Below, in pieces: positions 21,516-32,996 of a stretch of DNA of 64,000 nt. Location: positions 31,729,698-31,793,697 of the forward strand of contig JBBCBC010000026.1 in NCBI GenBank assembly GCA_037126765.1. The letters are read 5' to 3'. How positions within the stretch are numbered: the stretch's first letter is position 1; the number at the start of each line of letters is the position of its first letter. The translations under genes were made by a program, and so were the position numbers. The notes under the pieces were generated by a model. The model did not search any database and was not told where the DNA came from. It saw only the letters and a list, made by a program, of their open reading frames with translations. This stretch comes from Stenogyne calaminthoides (Eukaryota; Streptophyta; Magnoliopsida; Lamiales; Lamiaceae).

Positions 21516-21854
21516 GTTAAAATAAAACATTTAATACGTGATATTCTACGTGGCACTCACACAATCTCCGGCAAGACACATCAGCTCTTTCTGGCCGGAG
21601 AAAAAAAAATGCGTACGTATGAAGGTGCAACAACATAAGAAGTTGCTATTTTTACAATAATCACGATATTCGTGATTAAATTGGTACTGCATTAAAGGTT
21701 GTACATTTATACAAAATTAAGTCAAGTAAATATAAGCATAAAATTTTCCTTTAGTATTACTTTTCCATATATCGATCCGATCCCAACTATGGTCTACGAA
21801 AATTTTAACCATAACTATTATTTCTTGAACTTATAATTTGTCACTATATTAACA

Positions 21855-21905
21855 ACAATATTTCTTGGATGCATGTATAGCCTTCCATTAATTGAAGCAC
21901 CTTAA
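21855..21905 (+). promoter_or_regulatory. Conserved upstream block with RY-like element (copy G)
   Basis: Contains TTTCTTGGATGCATGTATAG and matches, in inverse orientation, the block upstream of copies A, C and E. The GATGCATG core resembles the seed/ABI3-type RY motif. The role is unproven. Confidence 0.4.
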
Positions 21906-22033
21906 GCAAACCTAGAATTTCGGAATTTCACTACCTATTTTCGAAAAAAACCACTCAACTATTTTCTTCATATTACTAAATTTAGTGCAAAAAACACGAA
22001 TGTACGAACTTGCATCCCAACTGACTTTCTGCA

Positions 22034-22045
22034 CTATATAAATAC
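22034..22045 (+). promoter_or_regulatory. TATA box of RALF-like copy G
   Basis: CTATATAAATAC, 86 bases before the start codon; conserved in five of the six intact copies. Confidence 0.78.
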
Positions 22046-22130
22046 AAGAAAATGCAAAGAAAAAATAATCAACCAAGAAAGTTTTATATACATTAACCAA
22101 GTAGAGAAAAATCATCGATCATAATTAAAG

Positions 22131-22334
22131 ATGGGTAAGACGGCATTAGTGTTAAGCTTGATGGTATTAGTTATGTTGAGTAGCAGTATCATTTCATCAT
22201 CAGCTAATTATATTGGGTATCCGGCTATGGAGAGAAATGGTATTCCCGGGAAAACCCCATCTATTGGTCCCCCAGCAAACCAGTACAAAAGGGGCTGTGA
22301 AGCCAGTGAGCAATGCCGTGGAGGATCAGGTTGA
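22131..22334 (+). CDS. RALF-like secreted peptide, copy G
   Basis: A 67-residue intronless precursor with a 25-residue signal peptide, YIGYPAM at 27-33, ANQYKRGC at 49-56, second Cys at 62 and end GGSG. It is the only plus-strand member, with the same protein as copy F. Both the RY-like block (21855-21905) and the TATA box (22034-22045) are present, so of all copies this one has the fullest promoter. The expected product is an apoplastic peptide of about 40 residues acting on CrRLK1L receptors, but the lost first disulfide makes binding uncertain. The 3' flank to about 22850 matches, inverted, that of copy A. Confidence 0.87.
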   Translation: MGKTALVLSLMVLVMLSSSIISSSANYIGYPAMERNGIPGKTPSIGPPANQYKRGCEASEQCRGGSG

Positions 22335-22339
22335 ATTAA

Positions 22340-23063
22340 TTAATTCAATCAAATATTTTCTCATTAATTAATAAAACTGATTTGAGCTTCATTGTAAACA
22401 ATTATGACTCAATGTCCTATTAGTTTAGGCTCTTTGATTATTTTTTTTTATTTCTTTTTAGTAGGAGAATAATGTTGGGCAAAAAATAATGCCCTTTGAA
22501 ATTTTTTTTTCAGTGTATTAATTGTTTGATCCGAGTTTGGATTGGGTCATTTAATAATAATTTTTGTTTTTTACTATTTCCACAACGTCACTTTTTTTTT
22601 AAGGTTAATATTTTCAGAAGGAGTGGTTTTCATACGACTGGAATGAACACACTTTTTTTAAGAGTTAAAATAATAAAGAAACTATAAAATAATGTATATT
22701 GTGTAATGTATTAATTTGGTCTAGATAATTAGACGTTAAATTTGTTTATGTTACCAAATAACCATCCTACACACAAGTGAAATAAAAGTAAGTTACTCAA
22801 TTAATTATACAAGTTAAATATTAGAAAATCATAAATTATAAAGGAAGTTTAGTGTATACATGCAGCTAGCGCATTGGTGCACAATTAATATTATTTAATA
22901 AACATATTTAATTGAAAATGTTCATGATAAATAAAAACAACTAAAGCATCTCCATTTTTACTGAAGCTTTAAATACAAAGGCAAATCTCTGGGGGCACCT
23001 TTTATATGTTTCTCGTGCATTTATGCATGCATATATACACATAATACATGCACTTTAAGCTTC
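22340..23063. other. 3' flank of RALF copy G, intergenic
   Basis: Up to about 22850 this is the inverted counterpart of 400-1170. Beyond that it is unmatched AT-rich DNA. No gene. Confidence 0.65.
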
Positions 23064-24269
23064 TTGCACTACTACACATTTGAGCAGACAACAAGATTTC
23101 GGACAGATTTTTTTTTCAAACAAATTTCCAAGAATAACAACTTGGAGAGCGGTTTTATAAAAAAAAAACACAAAGACAGCGGTTTGAAACCGTTGTTCAA
23201 GAATAAATTTGGACAAGCGGTTTCAAACCGCTGTCTATCACTTACTTGCACAGAAGTTACTAACCGCTGTCTAAGAAGATTTGGACAGCGGTTAATAACT
23301 ATTTTTTTTTTTTTTTCTTCCAATTTCTTCTCCCCAAAATCGCCGCAAAAACCGAAGACCAAATCGCCTCCGCTGCCGTTTTCCTTCAACCAAATCGCAT
23401 TAAATGCCGCCAATTGACCTGCTAGGGGCCGCTGCCGGCTTTCCCTCTCCCCCAAATCGCCGCGCCTCCTCCCTATTCTCACCGCTGGGCGCCTCCCGCC
23501 TCCCCCGCCGGGCCGCCGCTTATCCTCCCCCTACCGCCGCCCCCGCCTCCATAACACTTAGTTGGTACAAGTGGATTGTGCAATCTTTAATTTTGTTTTT
23601 TTTTTTCAAGCTTTAGCTTTATTCATATTGCATATTCCGTATTGAACATTATAAATATGATTATACAGTTGAATTGAACATTAATATATGAGTAAGTCAA
23701 TATAACGTGTGTTAAAAAAATCAAATGAATAGGTCTTCCATGAAATATTTTATATGCAATATCTACTGATTATAAGAAAAGTAGGGCACAAAATAAATAT
23801 AAATATAAAATGGGGCCTCAACTCAAGTCGTATTTCCATTGAATTTTTCAAGCTTTAGCTTTATTCATATTATATATGTTGCTCTTGTTGTTTTTTGAAC
23901 TGAACTAATCTTGTTGTTTATAACACTTAGTTAATTTTGTTTATATTATATATGTTGCTCTTGTTTTTTAGCTGAAATATTATATTTTTCTCCATAACAC
24001 TTAGTTGCTCTTGTTGTTTATATTACTGGTCTACTTCAGAAGACAATGTCATTCAAGCCTAATACACATGTGTTCATAGTATGCTATCAACTAAAATTTT
24101 AATTTATAAGTAGATGATGCAGATGTAACTTATAAGTAGATATGTGTATCATGTATACTGCATAGATAGTTCTTATCATGTATGAAACATCCTACAGAAT
24201 ATTGTTTGTTTTTGTTTATTAAATGTTGTTTTTCCGCTTTATGTGATCATGTCTCGCTTTGCTATATCC

Positions 24270-25160
24270 CGGAGATGATGGAGATTCGATGGAGATCATG
24301 GCGATATGATCATGGTGCATATGATGACTTGAGAGAGTGTGACACCGATGTTCCCACCACCACTAAGAAATTCCGGGGAGAAGTCAAGACTTTGGGTATA
24401 GTTACAATGTCATCTATTAAGAGAGCTCAGAGAAAGGGAAAACACTTCGTAATTTTATTACAATTGAATGCTTTGAAATCGATAAATATATTGATTGATC
24501 GTTGAACCTAATTAAATACTATGTTATTGCAGCTTATCGCTCAATGAGTTTGGACAGCAATAGGAAAAGAGAGTGAGTCATTGTCCTTCTACATTCGAGT
24601 CATTGCCGTGAGCGTGATCCCTATCGTGTCGCCAAACCAACGACTAGCGAAACCCCAAACCGACTCTTTGAAGGAAAGATTATGGGACGAGCTTACGGTA
24701 TGTTAATTATATATTTATTGAAAGTTGTAGTATGACCCTTTAAATTTACTAAATTGTTATGTTTACGCCAGATAGACTACCTTCGAGGTCTTGACCTCAC
24801 AAAAGAAGAAGCAAATATTGTCGCAAGTTTGGAGTAATGGCCAAGAATTTCCGGACTTGGTTGAGAAGTAACACACGAGATCCGAAACCGGTCTTTACTG
24901 CTTAGTCCGCCCCCCTCAGATCGAATAACCCTATGGTGGCTCCATACCGAGGAGTTTTGAAAGCAGAGCAATGGAGGATGATTTCCCGTAAAATTGATCA
25001 ATGTCATTTCCTCAATTTCTAATGCCCTAAGTTTTTTCAAAGGTTTATCATATTTCTATTATAACGTAGGATCGAACTAAAAAAAAAAATCGCTTCAAGC
25101 CAAGTCGATAGAGGCGCGATATCGTGGATCCAACAAAGGTTATGCATTTAATAAGAGAAA
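24270..25160 (+). pseudogene. CACTA plant-transposase (En/Spm, Ptta-like) exons, decayed
   Basis: Short open segments resemble the En/Spm-type plant transposase family. At 24553-24700 the frame reads AIGKESESLSFYIRVIAVSV and ends LKERLWDELT at a GT donor, following the family pattern YIR..A...IP....W....K..LW. At 25100-25165 a KSIEARYRGSNKGYAFNKRK stretch matches the conserved GRKGYA-like region. Stops and frame changes interrupt the rest. In such elements this protein binds subterminal repeats. Confidence 0.55.
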
Positions 25161-26859
25161 ATATGGTGAGATCAAAATCCTAACTTTTAATTTTTTTTTT
25201 TTTCTATATTCACTTTTAATATATCTAATAAAGGGACACGCTCATCACTATCGTAGAAAGAGGAAAAGAAGAAAAGCCGGAGAGAGTGAGTTTATTGTTA
25301 CCCGCTTCGACTTATTTCGCATACCGTAAAGGGTCGAGACGGGAATATTCACGATCCCAATGCACAACGATCATCGGAAAAAGTGGTAATCTATCCATTA
25401 ATTTATCTTTCAATTACAAACTATTATTTATAAACAAATAATTAAATAATAATCTTTTGTTTTTTGTGATTCAGAGCGTCTATCTCGCACCATGACGCCC
25501 GACGACGACATTCGCATGATCGGCCCCGATGATCCGTTTGGGATTTGGCTATGGCTCGCCAGAGCATCCCTACCGCCATTTCGAGTGTCTGGATATGGCG
25601 TGATTTAAGACATCTTTAGAATTGCACCGGTCTTCAAGCCATGAATATGATGGGTATACTAACGAACAAAGTTGCCAAGTTGACTAAAGATGTGGAACGC
25701 TTTGAGGTCTCGAGAAAAGATCGAGCCACGGAATGTCGTCGAGTGGAGCAAGTTGTGAACATAGTGTCGTTAATGCTATGTTTTTCACTAACCCTAGGGA
25801 CGACTTTATTGAGGCACTTCAAAACGCCTCACAAGTATCGATATGCATGTCTCACATTTGTTTTAATTAAAGACTAGTGTATCAAAATTTTCTAACTAAA
25901 TATCTTATTCAATGCGACCAACAACCTTTTTACACCAGATCCGGAGGATCCCGACGGTTGGTGGCCATGTGCTCGTTGCAGACTCTCCCATTGAATGATT
26001 CATGGTCATCCCATCACCCCGGTTTTCACGAGGGTCACACTCGATGTACCCCAGAATCGGAGAGAGGATTCACGGTGCAAAACCAATCGATGAAGTTCGC
26101 CACACGGAATAAATGGGCCCGGCACTTCATCGAATGGCCGAGCAACTTGGTCTCTAGCACCATGAGGGTAAAATATTTGTTATTAAAGTTCATTATCTTA
26201 TATGTGGTTCTAAATAATATTGTAAATTAATCAGAATCTGCCGACCCCACATGAGGCTAAATCGGAGGGACTCCATCGCTTCTAAGACTTGGTTATCCCA
26301 TGACCGGAGACTTAGATCACGATGATCATTTACGCCTAGGTGCACCGGATGGTATCGTCTAATGCTTTCGATATCGCCACAGTTCCCATGCTTGCTCACT
26401 TTCATCGTAATACTTTCCAAGAATTCACAATGAGGAACATGTCATGAAGTCTTGAATGACGAAGTGGTTGAGTGCAACCACCATAGCCCTTTACCTCGGT
26501 ATGTGTTTACTAATTCTCAATATTCACTTTTCAGATAGTTTAGTTTAATTTTTTTTAAATATTAATTAGCGATATATGTTGGTTAAAGATATTTGGGTGA
26601 GCTATATCTCTCCGAGAGATAACCGAGCAAGTGGAATGTACTCTTCGTCTCCCCCCAAGTGTCTTGCATAATGGGTGATAGGCATGCACCATGGATGGGT
26701 TCGTTAATCACATGTGAATCTAACCGGGAGGCGATCATCTCATTTTTTGGCCAACAAATGTGGGGTGAGTGATAAACATTTCGTTAAAATTTGTATTCAT
26801 GTTTATAATATTTGCACATATATATGCTAAATTTGCAGTTAATTTTAATACTCTCAATA

Positions 26860-27300
26860 TAATATAGAAACCATCGACGCCGGTCGCCATACACATGAAT
26901 ACATTAAGTGTGTATTTTATGGACCCAGCTCGTGATGGAGTTTATTCTAATCGCCCTGATCTCGTTTCATATATGGAAGCGTAAGTTCATTTTTAATATT
27001 CTATACAATGATTTGTTTTACTTTTAAAATTATGCATATTTAATCTATTTTTATTTTTTAATTATAATAATAATAGTGTGATGACGATGTATCGGAGTCG
27101 CCTTTCAGAGTAGGCTCAAGATCCGTGTTAAATAAAGTGAACCGATTAACATTAAGGTAAATTTAATTTAGTAAATTATCAAACTAATTAATAGAAAGAA
27201 ATCATATTGTAATACGTTATTATATTGTTAATCAACAGGTTCCGAGGCAACGAGATAATGACCATTGTGGACATTTTGTTTGTTGCTTTATAGAAGATAT
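26860..27300 (+). pseudogene. Ulp1-like (C48) cysteine protease exons inside the CACTA element
   Basis: One segment reads VYFMDPARDGVYSNRPDLVS, resembling the aspartate region of Ulp1 proteases. After an intron, VPRQRDNDHCGHFVCCFIED follows at about 27239-27298, carrying the Gln...Asp-x-Cys-Gly catalytic cysteine signature. Ulp1-type domains are often carried by plant CACTA and MULE elements. The upstream part with the catalytic His cannot be joined in an open frame, so the gene is broken. Confidence 0.65.
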
Positions 27301-28085
27301 AATCCGCTTCTATAACAAATATTTCTCCCAATGTAAGTCAATTATTGATTTATTTAAATTATTATTGATTGAATAAAAATTCATACTATATTGAATGATT
27401 CGTTGTTTGCAGTTTGTCTATGAACGTGAGCTCAAGTCTTACTCTAAGAAAAGACTGGAGAAATGGAAAAACGATTGGACGGGGTACCTTTACAATCGTT
27501 TCTTATATTCATACGATCAATATTGAGAGAATGTTGTTTGAAATATTGGTAGCATGTAATTAAATTATATATTTGTGATGATATATATTTCATGTTTTTG
27601 GTGTATTGGACGTATGTTTATGATTGTATGTTTATATATTTCGATGTTTTGGTATATATATGTGGTTTATGGTTTTATTATAGGATTTTTGGTTTATGTT
27701 ATATGGTATTTGACGTATATATAAGTTTTATTATATGGTATTGGACGTATATAGTTTTATTATAGGATTTTTAAAATGTAAATTAATAATTAAAAAAAAA
27801 AGATATTGGACAGCGGTTTTCAAATCATTGCCTATGTAAAGTAAAAACAAATAAAAAAATATATCATCTTGGACATGTTATCAACAATTGTCCAATATAA
27901 ATCTTCAAAAAAGCGTTAAAAAACCGCTTTTCTTTTTTGGACAGCGTAAAAAACCGCTGTCCAAGATTTTTTTGACAAATGTTTTTATCATAAGTCCAAG
28001 CTTGGATAATGATGATTGAAGAGCGGTTATAACCGCTCTCCAAGGTCATTTTTCACAGCTGTCCAAGACCAAATGTGTATTAGTG

Positions 28086-28875
28086 TTGCTTTCGGTGGGT
28101 AGGTCATCTACTTTATAGTATCATAAAATAACAGAGGTAAATAAAAGGATATTCAAATCTTTGCAGGGATTTCTTGGTGTGTGTATATATGTGTATGCAT
28201 TTATGGACTCCCTGCCGCCTTTTAAAAAACAGAAATGTTTGCGTGAAAAAATATGCATAATCTCGCTCACATCACATGTAGTATATATCGTTTCAATATA
28301 ATGATACATTAATTTTGCAACAAACTAAAAAAAGATATAATGCATCAAAGCCCAATGATGAAGTATCACATTTTGTTTGGAAAGATCCATAAATTAATTT
28401 TTATTTTAAAAAGCTCTTAAATTATCAATTTTTAATTGTTTCGAATTGCCCTGAACTATATTTTTTAGTTAGCTTAATGTTTTTCGAAATAAAATATGAC
28501 ACATTAACTCAATTTCAATGCTATTATTTTCGTATCAATTCCCAATTTTTTTTTCAAAAAAAAATGTCTCTAACAAACTCTAAAAAAAGGGTCTTATAAA
28601 ATAAGATTTATATATAAGGGTTTTTTATAACAAAAAAATAGTTTAGAGACCTTTTGAAATAAAAAGTTTGATAATTTAAGAAATGTTTAAAATAACAAAT
28701 AGTTTAAAGTTCTTCTGAAGTAAAAAAATTGATAATTCAAAGGGATTTGGATGGATTATGGATCTCTTAATTTCTTAGTTATAGTTGAAGAAATAGAATT
28801 ATTAATTTTGAATAGGAAATCGGGTTGATATATATATATATATATATATGACCAGTACATAAATAATACTGGGAA
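28086..28875. other. Intergenic, no gene seen
   Basis: AT-rich DNA with a (TA)n run at 28829-28849. Short chance frames only. Confidence 0.55.
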
Positions 28876-29068
28876 AAAGCTTTAAGGTAAAAAAATAGGA
28901 AGTAGTGACTTTAAGATACAAATGTAATTTTTTTTTGACTCTCAGGTATAAAGTGCAAGTTTTTTTTTTTCAAACAAAGTGCAATTTTTTTTGTACCTTA
29001 GAGTCACTAAAAATTGCATTTGTACCTTAGAGTCACTGTTTCCTATTTTTTATACCTTAGAGTCATTA
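28876..29068. mobile_element. Small foldback element
   Basis: The left arm, with TTAAGGTAAAAAAATAGGAA and GTGACTTTAAGATACAAATG, is mirrored by TTTGTACCTTAGAGTCACTG and TTCCTATTTTTTATACCTTA. MITE-like hairpin without a known family. Confidence 0.55.
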
Positions 29069-29080
29069 ATTCAAATAATA

Positions 29081-29643
29081 CTCCCTCCGTCCCGAAAGAC
29101 TCTGCGCCAACTTTTCAGCGCAGAGATTAAGAAAAGTTGTTTTATGGGGATAGTAAGGCTATGTTTGTTTTGAGATTCACACGGATGGACTTAGGACTTT
29201 GCGCTCCCCGTCTCATACGAGTTTGAGATTTAGAATCTGATTTTCAAATCCCACATTCAATCCACACCTACAAATACCTATAAAATATATTATTACTCTT
29301 TTCAATACATCACATTTTATACATTATATTACCCTTCTCAATATAATATAATAATACAACATCAATCACTATTAAATATTGATTTGACATAAAGTTAAAT
29401 CTCACACTACTCAAATCCCAAAACAAACACATACATTTACTATTCATCAAACATTGTAAATCTCTGGATTCTAAAACCTTGACTTGTTCCGCACACTTAA
29501 ATCTCAAAACAAACGCAGCCTAAGTGTGTATGGGGGGTAATAAGTATGTATCATAAGGGTAATAAGTGTCTATTTTTTGATGTACAAAGCCTTATGGGAC
29601 AGACCAAAAAGAAAAGATGTTAAGTCTTCTGGAACGGAGGGAG
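29081..29643. mobile_element. Stowaway (Tc1/mariner) MITE, interrupted
   Basis: Ends CTCCCTCCGTCCC and GGAACGGAGGGAG with TA target duplications at 29079-29080 and 29644-29645. About 199 bases long without the second element that sits inside it. Confidence 0.9.
29157..29520. mobile_element. Tourist-like (PIF/Harbinger) MITE nested in the Stowaway
   Basis: 364 bases with inverted ends GGCTATGTTTGTTTTGAGAT and AATCTCAAAACAAACGCAGC, flanked by the 3-base TAA target duplication typical of PIF/Harbinger (29154-29156 and 29521-29523). A relative may be at 47013-47388. Confidence 0.88.
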
Positions 29644-29839
29644 TACTTATTTCACTCAATGTAGCATCTAAAAATTAAAGTATTAACTATATATCCATAA
29701 TTCTGACCAAAGTATTTCACTTATCAATAATAATATCTACCGGGCCTATATCCATGCATTATCATAGTCCAACTAACCCCCAATTAAATTTCCCACAAAT
29801 GTAGATCAACAGTCTCATTCATCATTCTCCACATATTCA

Positions 29840-29851
29840 TTTATAAATATA
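29840..29851 (+). promoter_or_regulatory. TATA box of the GDSL gene
   Basis: TTTATAAATATA about 40 bases before the start codon, a plausible position for a short 5' leader. Confidence 0.5.
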
Positions 29852-29889
29852 CACACACCTAATTATAATTACAACAAAAAAATAATACA

Positions 29890-31864
29890 ATGGGATCACA
29901 TGCATGGGCATGGGCATGGCCATTCCTCCTCATGATCATGATGCATGCAGCCACGGCAAGAGCCAAGGTACCGGCGATCATCGTCTTCGGCGACTCGTCG
30001 GTCGACGCCGGGAACAACAACCACATTCCGACGATTGCTCGGAGCAATTTCGAGCCCTACGGCCGTGATTTCGCCGGCGGAAAGGCCACCGGAAGATTTT
30101 GCAACGGCCGCCTCGTCACCGATTTTATTTCCGAGGCGTTCGGCCTGCGGCCGATCGTCCCGGCGTACTTGGATCCGGCGTACAATATATCGGATTTTGG
30201 TGTTGGTGTTACTTTTGCCTCTGCTGGGACTGGGTATGATAATGCAACTTCTGATGTACTAGTAAGTCATCTTCACTTAAGTAAATTCTAGGATTTTAGT
30301 GAACTAATTTTCTCTCTTTTCGACTTAAAAACATTTTTGATACCTAACTTTCATTTTTTTTTATTTGTAAATCGTCCCAAAATAGTTAAAAGTTCATTTT
30401 AATCATATTACTTTATACAATGCTCATTTTAGTCTCGTTTTTGTCAAACATCATCGTTTATTGCACAAGATTTGTGACGATTTGCGAAAAGGTGAAAATT
30501 ACGGGACCAAAAATAAGAAAAAAAACGACATTGCATAGCAAAAATGGAACGCAAAATGAGCATTGTACATCATCAAGGGATAAACTGTGTTTCGTTAACT
30601 ATTTGGGACGATTTGCAAAAAAGGTGAAAATTATGAAACTAAAAATGTTTTTAACCCTCTATTTTCATACCAGTTTCATACATTGAAACGTACAGGTGGC
30701 TACTGTTTATTAAAAATATGTAATAAGTGCGGTTTAGCGAAACAAGTAAAATTTGGTTTAACAAAAATCAGTTTCACCGTGAATAAGTTTTACAAGAATA
30801 TTTACTCAAAACTTTTAATGAAAGAAGTAATAGTGGCAACATTTTTGTCATTAAAGATTTTTTTTTTTTTTTAGAGTAATTAAGTACTCCGGTGATAGAA
30901 TTGCGCAATAATATAAAAGAAAGTGGACATTGCTTAAATTAAAATTAAAAATATTGAAAAATGTCAAAACACTTTTTTTTTTTTAACAATTTGCCCAAAA
31001 ATAATAATAACTTCATGTATTCAATTGTAAATATTTTTTATTTTATACATTCAAGTATGCTACGTGTATGATTCACAAATTTGACTTCTCAGGGAGTGAT
31101 TCCCCTTTGGAAGGAATTGGAATACTTCAAAGAGTACCAAACGAGACTAAGAGCCCAATTTGGCGATTGGAATACTATAATCATTATCTCCCAATCATTG
31201 TACGTAATAAGCATTGGAACAAATGACTTTTTGGAAAATTACTATGCATTCAATTCACAGAGACGATCACAATACACAGTCGATGCATACCAAACTTTTC
31301 TCATCGGAATCGCCAGAGATTTTATCGTCAACCTCCATGGCCTTGGCGCGCGTAAGATAAGCCTTGGAGGCATCCCGCCGATGGGGTGCATGCCCTTAGA
31401 AAGGGCACAAAATCTGGCAAATGGGAATGAATGCATGGCAACTTATAATATAGTGGCAATGAGCTTCAATAGTAAGTTGAATGATTTAGTTAGAGAGCTT
31501 AATACTGAAATTCCTGGCTTGCAATTGGTCTTCTCCAATCCCTATTATGCTCTTATGCAAATGATCACAACCCCAGCCTTATTTGGTAAGTTTCTGAAGC
31601 ATTTTTCTTGCATATATTTAGAAACACCATTTTATAGTTTGCAAAAATAATCATGGGTGTAAATTTACAGGATTTGAAGTTTCTGTGAGAGCATGTTGCG
31701 CCACGGGGATGTTTGAGATGGGCTATGCGTGTGATGACCGAAATCCTCAGACGTGTAGTGATGCAAACAAATACATATTTTGGGATGCATTTCACCCGTC
31801 GGAGCACACTAATAAACTAGTTGCACAACATGTTGTCAACACTTCTCTATACAAGTTCCTTTGA
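29890..31864 (+). CDS. GDSL esterase/lipase
   Basis: Three exons (29890-30261, 31093-31585, 31671-31864) join in frame to 352 residues, the usual family size. Residues 1-25 form a signal peptide, so the enzyme is probably secreted to the wall or apoplast. The catalytic blocks are in order: FGDSSVDAGNNN near residue 33 (nucleophile Ser), the Gly-rich FASAGTGYDNAT, GTNDFLENY (block III Asn) and DAFHPSEHTN near the C-terminus (Asp and His). These SGNH hydrolases cleave acyl esters; the substrate cannot be told. Other GDSL genes often have five exons; here they are fused to three. Intron 1 is 831 bases. A 1.1-kb block beginning just after the stop has been copied to 20064. IBR5 lies downstream, and in Arabidopsis a GDSL gene (At2g04570) also neighbours IBR5 (At2g04550), from memory. 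Confidence 0.93.
30262..31092 (+). other. Intron 1 of the GDSL gene
   Basis: GTAAGT donor and TTCTCAG acceptor. AT-rich, with an internal foldback-like stretch around 30380-30650 (gtttcg and cgaaa runs mirrored). The open frames in it are chance. Confidence 0.75.
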
Positions 31865-31868
31865 TTCA

Positions 31869-32996
31869 TATTTATAGTTATTCGGAAAATTTTGTTGGAC
31901 TTTCATGATTTGATTTATCATATTGGGTTCCTTGATGGGCTCCAAAGATCTGGATTAAACCTTAGTTGATATATTAGACTTAAGATGTTTAATTAATTTG
32001 GGTTGTTGGATTTCGACCTGCTCTTATTTTGGGCTATAGATCTTTGTTTGACTTGACTTCTTGGACTTTATAGAGATCGGATTTGATTTTTTATGTCTCA
32101 AAACTTGATTTTGGCCCAGTTAATTTGATGACTCATTAAATCGTCATCTATTTATCTATTTATTTTACTGATTGAATTTATTTATATTCCTTATAAATAA
32201 ATAGTAAATTTAATCGACATTTAACACATAATTTTTATGTGTCGCTATTTAATTCGCAATTAAAATTTGTTCGTCCACAGAAAACTTTGACTCTTTCATA
32301 ATTTGAACCAGCATACGTTGGCATGTAGTACATTTTATTCATTTTAATTTCTAAATTTCGGTATCTTGCTTAACATATTTCATTTATTTTTAGGCATAAT
32401 GTATTCAAATGTCCATAAAATATCATTTTTTTACTTTGAGAGGTTATTAAACTATTTTATATTTTAAAAAGTTATATTCTTGATTCATGAGAATTTTTTA
32501 AACTATCCGTGGATGTGAAGATTTTAGTGACATATACGTAAATTACATACACATTTTGCATATTGTATAATGTATAACGATATTACTCATATGTAGGAGT
32601 ATCCGAGTATATAATATATATGCATAATTATTCGCAATAATTGGAATGCAAATTAAGTAGCAAGAAGCAATGAATGAATCGAGCATATATATTTATGATA
32701 ATTTCATATATAGTGTGTAATAATGTTACAAAATATGATGAATTAAGCTTTGTAGCTAAAGATGAAGAGTAGCAATTAATAATGCAGCAATTTTAAGAGG
32801 AAAAATGAATTGAAAAAATATGGATGCATGAGATGAGATGAGATGAGATGAGATCAGATGGCATGGTTGGGCATGATGATCATGAGTCTGCGGCGGCGAT
32901 GGCATTGTGAATCTTTTTTGTTGCAATCCCTATAGTCGTCGTCCTCATAAACTGGTTTTGCTGGTGGAGGGTGTGGATCATTATCGCGCCTCATAA
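31869..32996. repeat. 1.1-kb segmental duplication (source copy)
   Basis: Partner of 20064-21178. Runs from just after the GDSL stop codon to within the DDDY peptide gene. The (agatg)n run near 32830-32855 has more units here. Confidence 0.93.

Larger units (their letters stand above)
23067..28085 (+). mobile_element. CACTA (En/Spm-type) DNA transposon, decayed
   Basis: A 5019-bp element bounded by CACTACTACACATTT and AAATGTGTATTAGTG inverted ends and a 3-base target duplication TTG (23064-23066, 28086-28088). Subterminal repeats of GGACAGCGGTTT and its complement cluster in the first 240 and last 280 bases, as in CACTA elements. Decayed plus-strand exons encode an En/Spm-type protein and a Ulp1-like protease, but I see no TNP2-type transposase. 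It probably depended on another element to move. The GC-rich stretch at 23340-23550 is part of the element. Confidence 0.92.

Noticed and set aside
23064..23616. Frames of 117, 136 and 70 codons at the left end of the CACTA element
   Set aside because: They cover subterminal repeats and a GC-rich low-complexity stretch; no protein similarity or consistent codon pattern.
30420..30874. 88- and 63-codon frames between GDSL exons
   Set aside because: They lie in intron 1, whose splice sites join conserved GDSL sequence exactly.
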